From an uncultured Flavihumibacter sp. (GTDB lineage Bacteria; Bacteroidota; Bacteroidia; Chitinophagales; Chitinophagaceae), in NCBI GenBank assembly GCA_902168105.1, contig CABHOY010000015.1, positions 124,001 through 188,000 of the forward strand: a DNA stretch of 64,000 bases, read 5' to 3'. Below the pieces are notes generated by a model, which was not told the DNA's origin, made no database searches, and worked only from the letters and a program-made list of their open reading frames with translations. This document shows, piece after piece, positions 62,249 to 64,000 of this stretch (position 1 is the first letter of the stretch; every line of letters starts with the position of its first letter). The position numbers were made by a program, and so were the translations under genes.

Positions 62249-64000
62249 TTAACGTCTTATTATATTAATTCCGTCAGGTGCTGCCCTGGTCAGACCATTC
62301 TTGCTCAGGCTATAAGTAAAGCTCAACAAGATGAAGCGCTGAAGGTTCTTTACCCGGCTGTCTTCAATATAACTCTGGTTGCTGCTACGGTTGATGCCTA
62401 CGTTTTTATTTAGCATGTCAAAGACGCTTAACTTTAATTCACCTCTCTTAAAACGTAGGAACTGACGGCTAAAAGATGCATTCCATAAAGGAACACTCGT
62501 ATTAAAACCATCTGCCCGCCGGCTGTTAACGGTATAGGTAAAGCTGGTGCTGAACAGGAAATCGGCTGGTAACTGCCAGTTGAACTCTCCTTCGTATTGG
62601 TGGGAAAAATAGCTGGTGTTGAGGGCCGATTGCAGTGAATAGGCAGTGTTATAGTAATTAAATCCTGCTCTCAGTGAAAGGTCCAGTTTGTCGGTAGGGG
62701 TGAGGAACAGCCGTGCTGACGGTCCCAGTGTAAAAGTGCGGATAGTGTTGGAAACAGTATTGATGAACTGTTCGGTTTTGCTATATCCCATATTACTGTT
62801 GAAGTTGACTGTGCCTTTTAATGTCCGGACGGGTAGCCCCCAGTTGATATTCCCCGTCATGTTATACACGCCGTTTACGTTCACGGGCATGGTGTGTTTA
62901 ACCCCGGATGTATCCACAATATGCGCATCCACGATCTTGTTCTGCGTTTCCTGCAGGTTGAAGAAGGCAAACAGGTTCTTATTCCTGAAAGGGTCGACAG
63001 ACACATAGCCCAACTGTACGGCATGTGTATACTCCTGTTTCAGGTAAGGGTTACCTTCCCGGATATTCAGCGGATCAGTGATGTCAGGAACGGGTTGTAG
63101 CTGCGAGACATCCGGCTGGTTGGTGATGCCTGTATAGTTTACACTGAGGTTCCGGTAACGGGTGAAATCATATTTGAACCTGAGTGAAGGTAACAGGTTA
63201 GTGAATGTCTTACGGATCACGGAATCTTTTGTGCCTGCAATGATGTTGCCTTCCAATGCTGCATACTGCCAGTTAATGCCGGCGGCAAGACTGAATTTTT
63301 TCTGTTTTGTACGCAGGCGTAAGCCGGCATTGGTATAACCATATGTGTTTTCAAAGTTATTGGTCAGCGCTTCATTGAGTTGGTCAAACTTGCTGGTTTG
63401 ATGATTATAATCATAGGTTATTTTGTCGGATGTACTGCTTGTATTGCTGTGCCCAACGCTTAATTCCAGTAATGAATGCCTGAACAACGGTTCAGTATAG
63501 ACACCGCGGAGGGTATAGCTTTTAAGATCGCCTTGTGTGGAATTGATCTGGTTAATAGAGTCGTAGGCAGGCTGAGAGCCGTTCCTGTTGTAGAATTGGT
63601 TCACGGAAAGCAGGCTGCCATTATTTTCACTATTGTTAATACTGGTCTGCAAACCGAGAGAGAGTGTTCTGCCTTTTACGTGGAATTTCTTGCGGAATAA
63701 CAGGTCGTTACGGAAGTTGGTACCATGCCCGTTGGAATAATTATCGCTGAAACCCTGGTTAGCCAGTTGTTTATCTTCAGTCTGTGTCTCATAGTTGCTA
63801 TGACTTTTATTACGTGTTTCCTGGTAGCCAACAGAGGAGGACAATTTAAGGGAGTGGAAAGAGTCAATAGCAATATCCGCAGCCAGGTTCAACCGGTGAC
63901 TATTGTTCAGGTTATCGCTCGTAGATCGTTGATTATAGAAATAGGAGGAATCGGGCAGGAAATACTGGCGTTGCAGTGAGCTTTCCTGGTAAGGATTATA
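62249..64000 (-). CDS. Outer-membrane beta-barrel (TonB-dependent receptor-like) protein, 5' part outside window
   Basis: Open on the minus strand from the window edge to the stop at 62249 (584 codons, no start in the window; the first in-frame TTG at 63892 is not a start). Alternating Asn/Thr/Tyr-rich strands (NNSHRLNLAADIAID, SYTLRGVYTEPLF, KKFSLAAGINWQYAAL, LPSLRFKYDFTRY, GNPYLKQEYTHAVQLGY) match the OMP beta-brl_3 type barrel found with carboxypeptidase-regulatory domains. It is convergent with the GLPGLI gene. Ligand unknown. Confidence 0.85.
   Translation of the reverse strand, partial: YNPYQESSLQRQYFLPDSSYFYNQRSTSDNLNNSHRLNLAADIAIDSFHSLKLSSSVGYQETRNKSHSNYETQTEDKQLANQGFSDNYSNGHGTNFRNDLLFRKKFHVKGRTLSLGLQTSINNSENNGSLLSVNQFYNRNGSQPAYDSINQINSTQGDLKSYTLRGVYTEPLFRHSLLELSVGHSNTSSTSDKITYDYNHQTSKFDQLNEALTNNFENTYGYTNAGLRLRTKQKKFSLAAGINWQYAALEGNIIAGTKDSVIRKTFTNLLPSLRFKYDFTRYRNLSVNYTGITNQPDVSQLQPVPDITDPLNIREGNPYLKQEYTHAVQLGYVSVDPFRNKNLFAFFNLQETQNKIVDAHIVDTSGVKHTMPVNVNGVYNMTGNINWGLPVRTLKGTVNFNSNMGYSKTEQFINTVSNTIRTFTLGPSARLFLTPTDKLDLSLRAGFNYYNTAYSLQSALNTSYFSHQYEGEFNWQLPADFLFSTSFTYTVNSRRADGFNTSVPLWNASFSRQFLRFKRGELKLSVFDMLNKNVGINRSSNQSYIEDSRVKNLQRFILLSFTYSLSKNGLTRAAPDGINIIRR

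Overview
The window looks like chromosomal DNA of a Chitinophaga-type Bacteroidota. The evidence is two SusC/SusD pairs, an ECF sigma/FecR pair, a type IX secretion C-terminal signal, GLPGLI and DUF4836-type proteins, lipoproteins with Cys-Lys/Cys-Ser starts, and promoter elements of the form TAnnTTTG with almost no Shine-Dalgarno sequences. No phage, insertion sequence, CRISPR array or rRNA was found.

Layout. 1-3483 (minus): tripartite efflux operon (TolC-like, HlyD/EmrA-like, MFS pump running off the left edge), divergent from an AraC regulator. 4.5-11.4 kb: a DUF6265-YCII fusion, flavohaemoglobin hmp with a good Bacteroidota promoter, a DUF1080 hydrolase, a sulfatase, and a CBM9/serine-hydrolase fusion. 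11.6-13.1 kb: a tRNA-shaped element (anticodon GCU, short variable region, extended acceptor helix, T-tract) sits 22 bp before a zinc-ribbon/SDR fusion that lacks the SDR tyrosine. 13.2-25.7 kb: ordinary single genes (rpiA, cupin, Ppx/GppA, DHFR-like, acyltransferase 3, VOC, AraC, a small secreted protein, zwf, a PAS histidine kinase with a convergently overlapping response regulator, a PQQ-type sugar dehydrogenase lipoprotein).

25.7-35.1 kb (minus): a beta-glucan locus, ECF sigma, FecR, STN-type SusC, SusD and a GH16 endoglucanase carrying a T9SS tail. 35.1-35.7 kb: a gene-free gap with two ~100-bp near-perfect or perfect palindromes built partly from 11-bp tandem repeats. 35.7-39.1 kb: a DUF4836-like protein, a lipoprotein and an unknown secreted protein. 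39.1-56.8 kb: a second polysaccharide locus under a LacI regulator with twin operator-like sites: SusC, SusD, a six-hairpin-type protein, a sodium:solute symporter, a FAD oxidoreductase, a GH9-like protein lacking recognisable catalytic residues, and a GH92 mannosidase-LamG protein. 56.8-64 kb: two paralogous lipoproteins, an OmpR-type two-component system with 10-bp-spaced direct repeats in its divergent promoter region, a GLPGLI protein and the 3' part of an outer-membrane beta-barrel receptor.

How they work together. The two PULs follow different control logic. In the first, a trans-envelope SusC-FecR-sigma relay would switch on beta-1,3-glucan capture and hydrolysis. In the second, a cytoplasmic LacI sensor would respond to an imported sugar brought in by the symporter and processed by the FAD enzyme, with mannosidase and other hydrolases acting outside. 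The strongest candidates for something undescribed are the tRNA-like leader of the SDR gene and the paired long palindromes.
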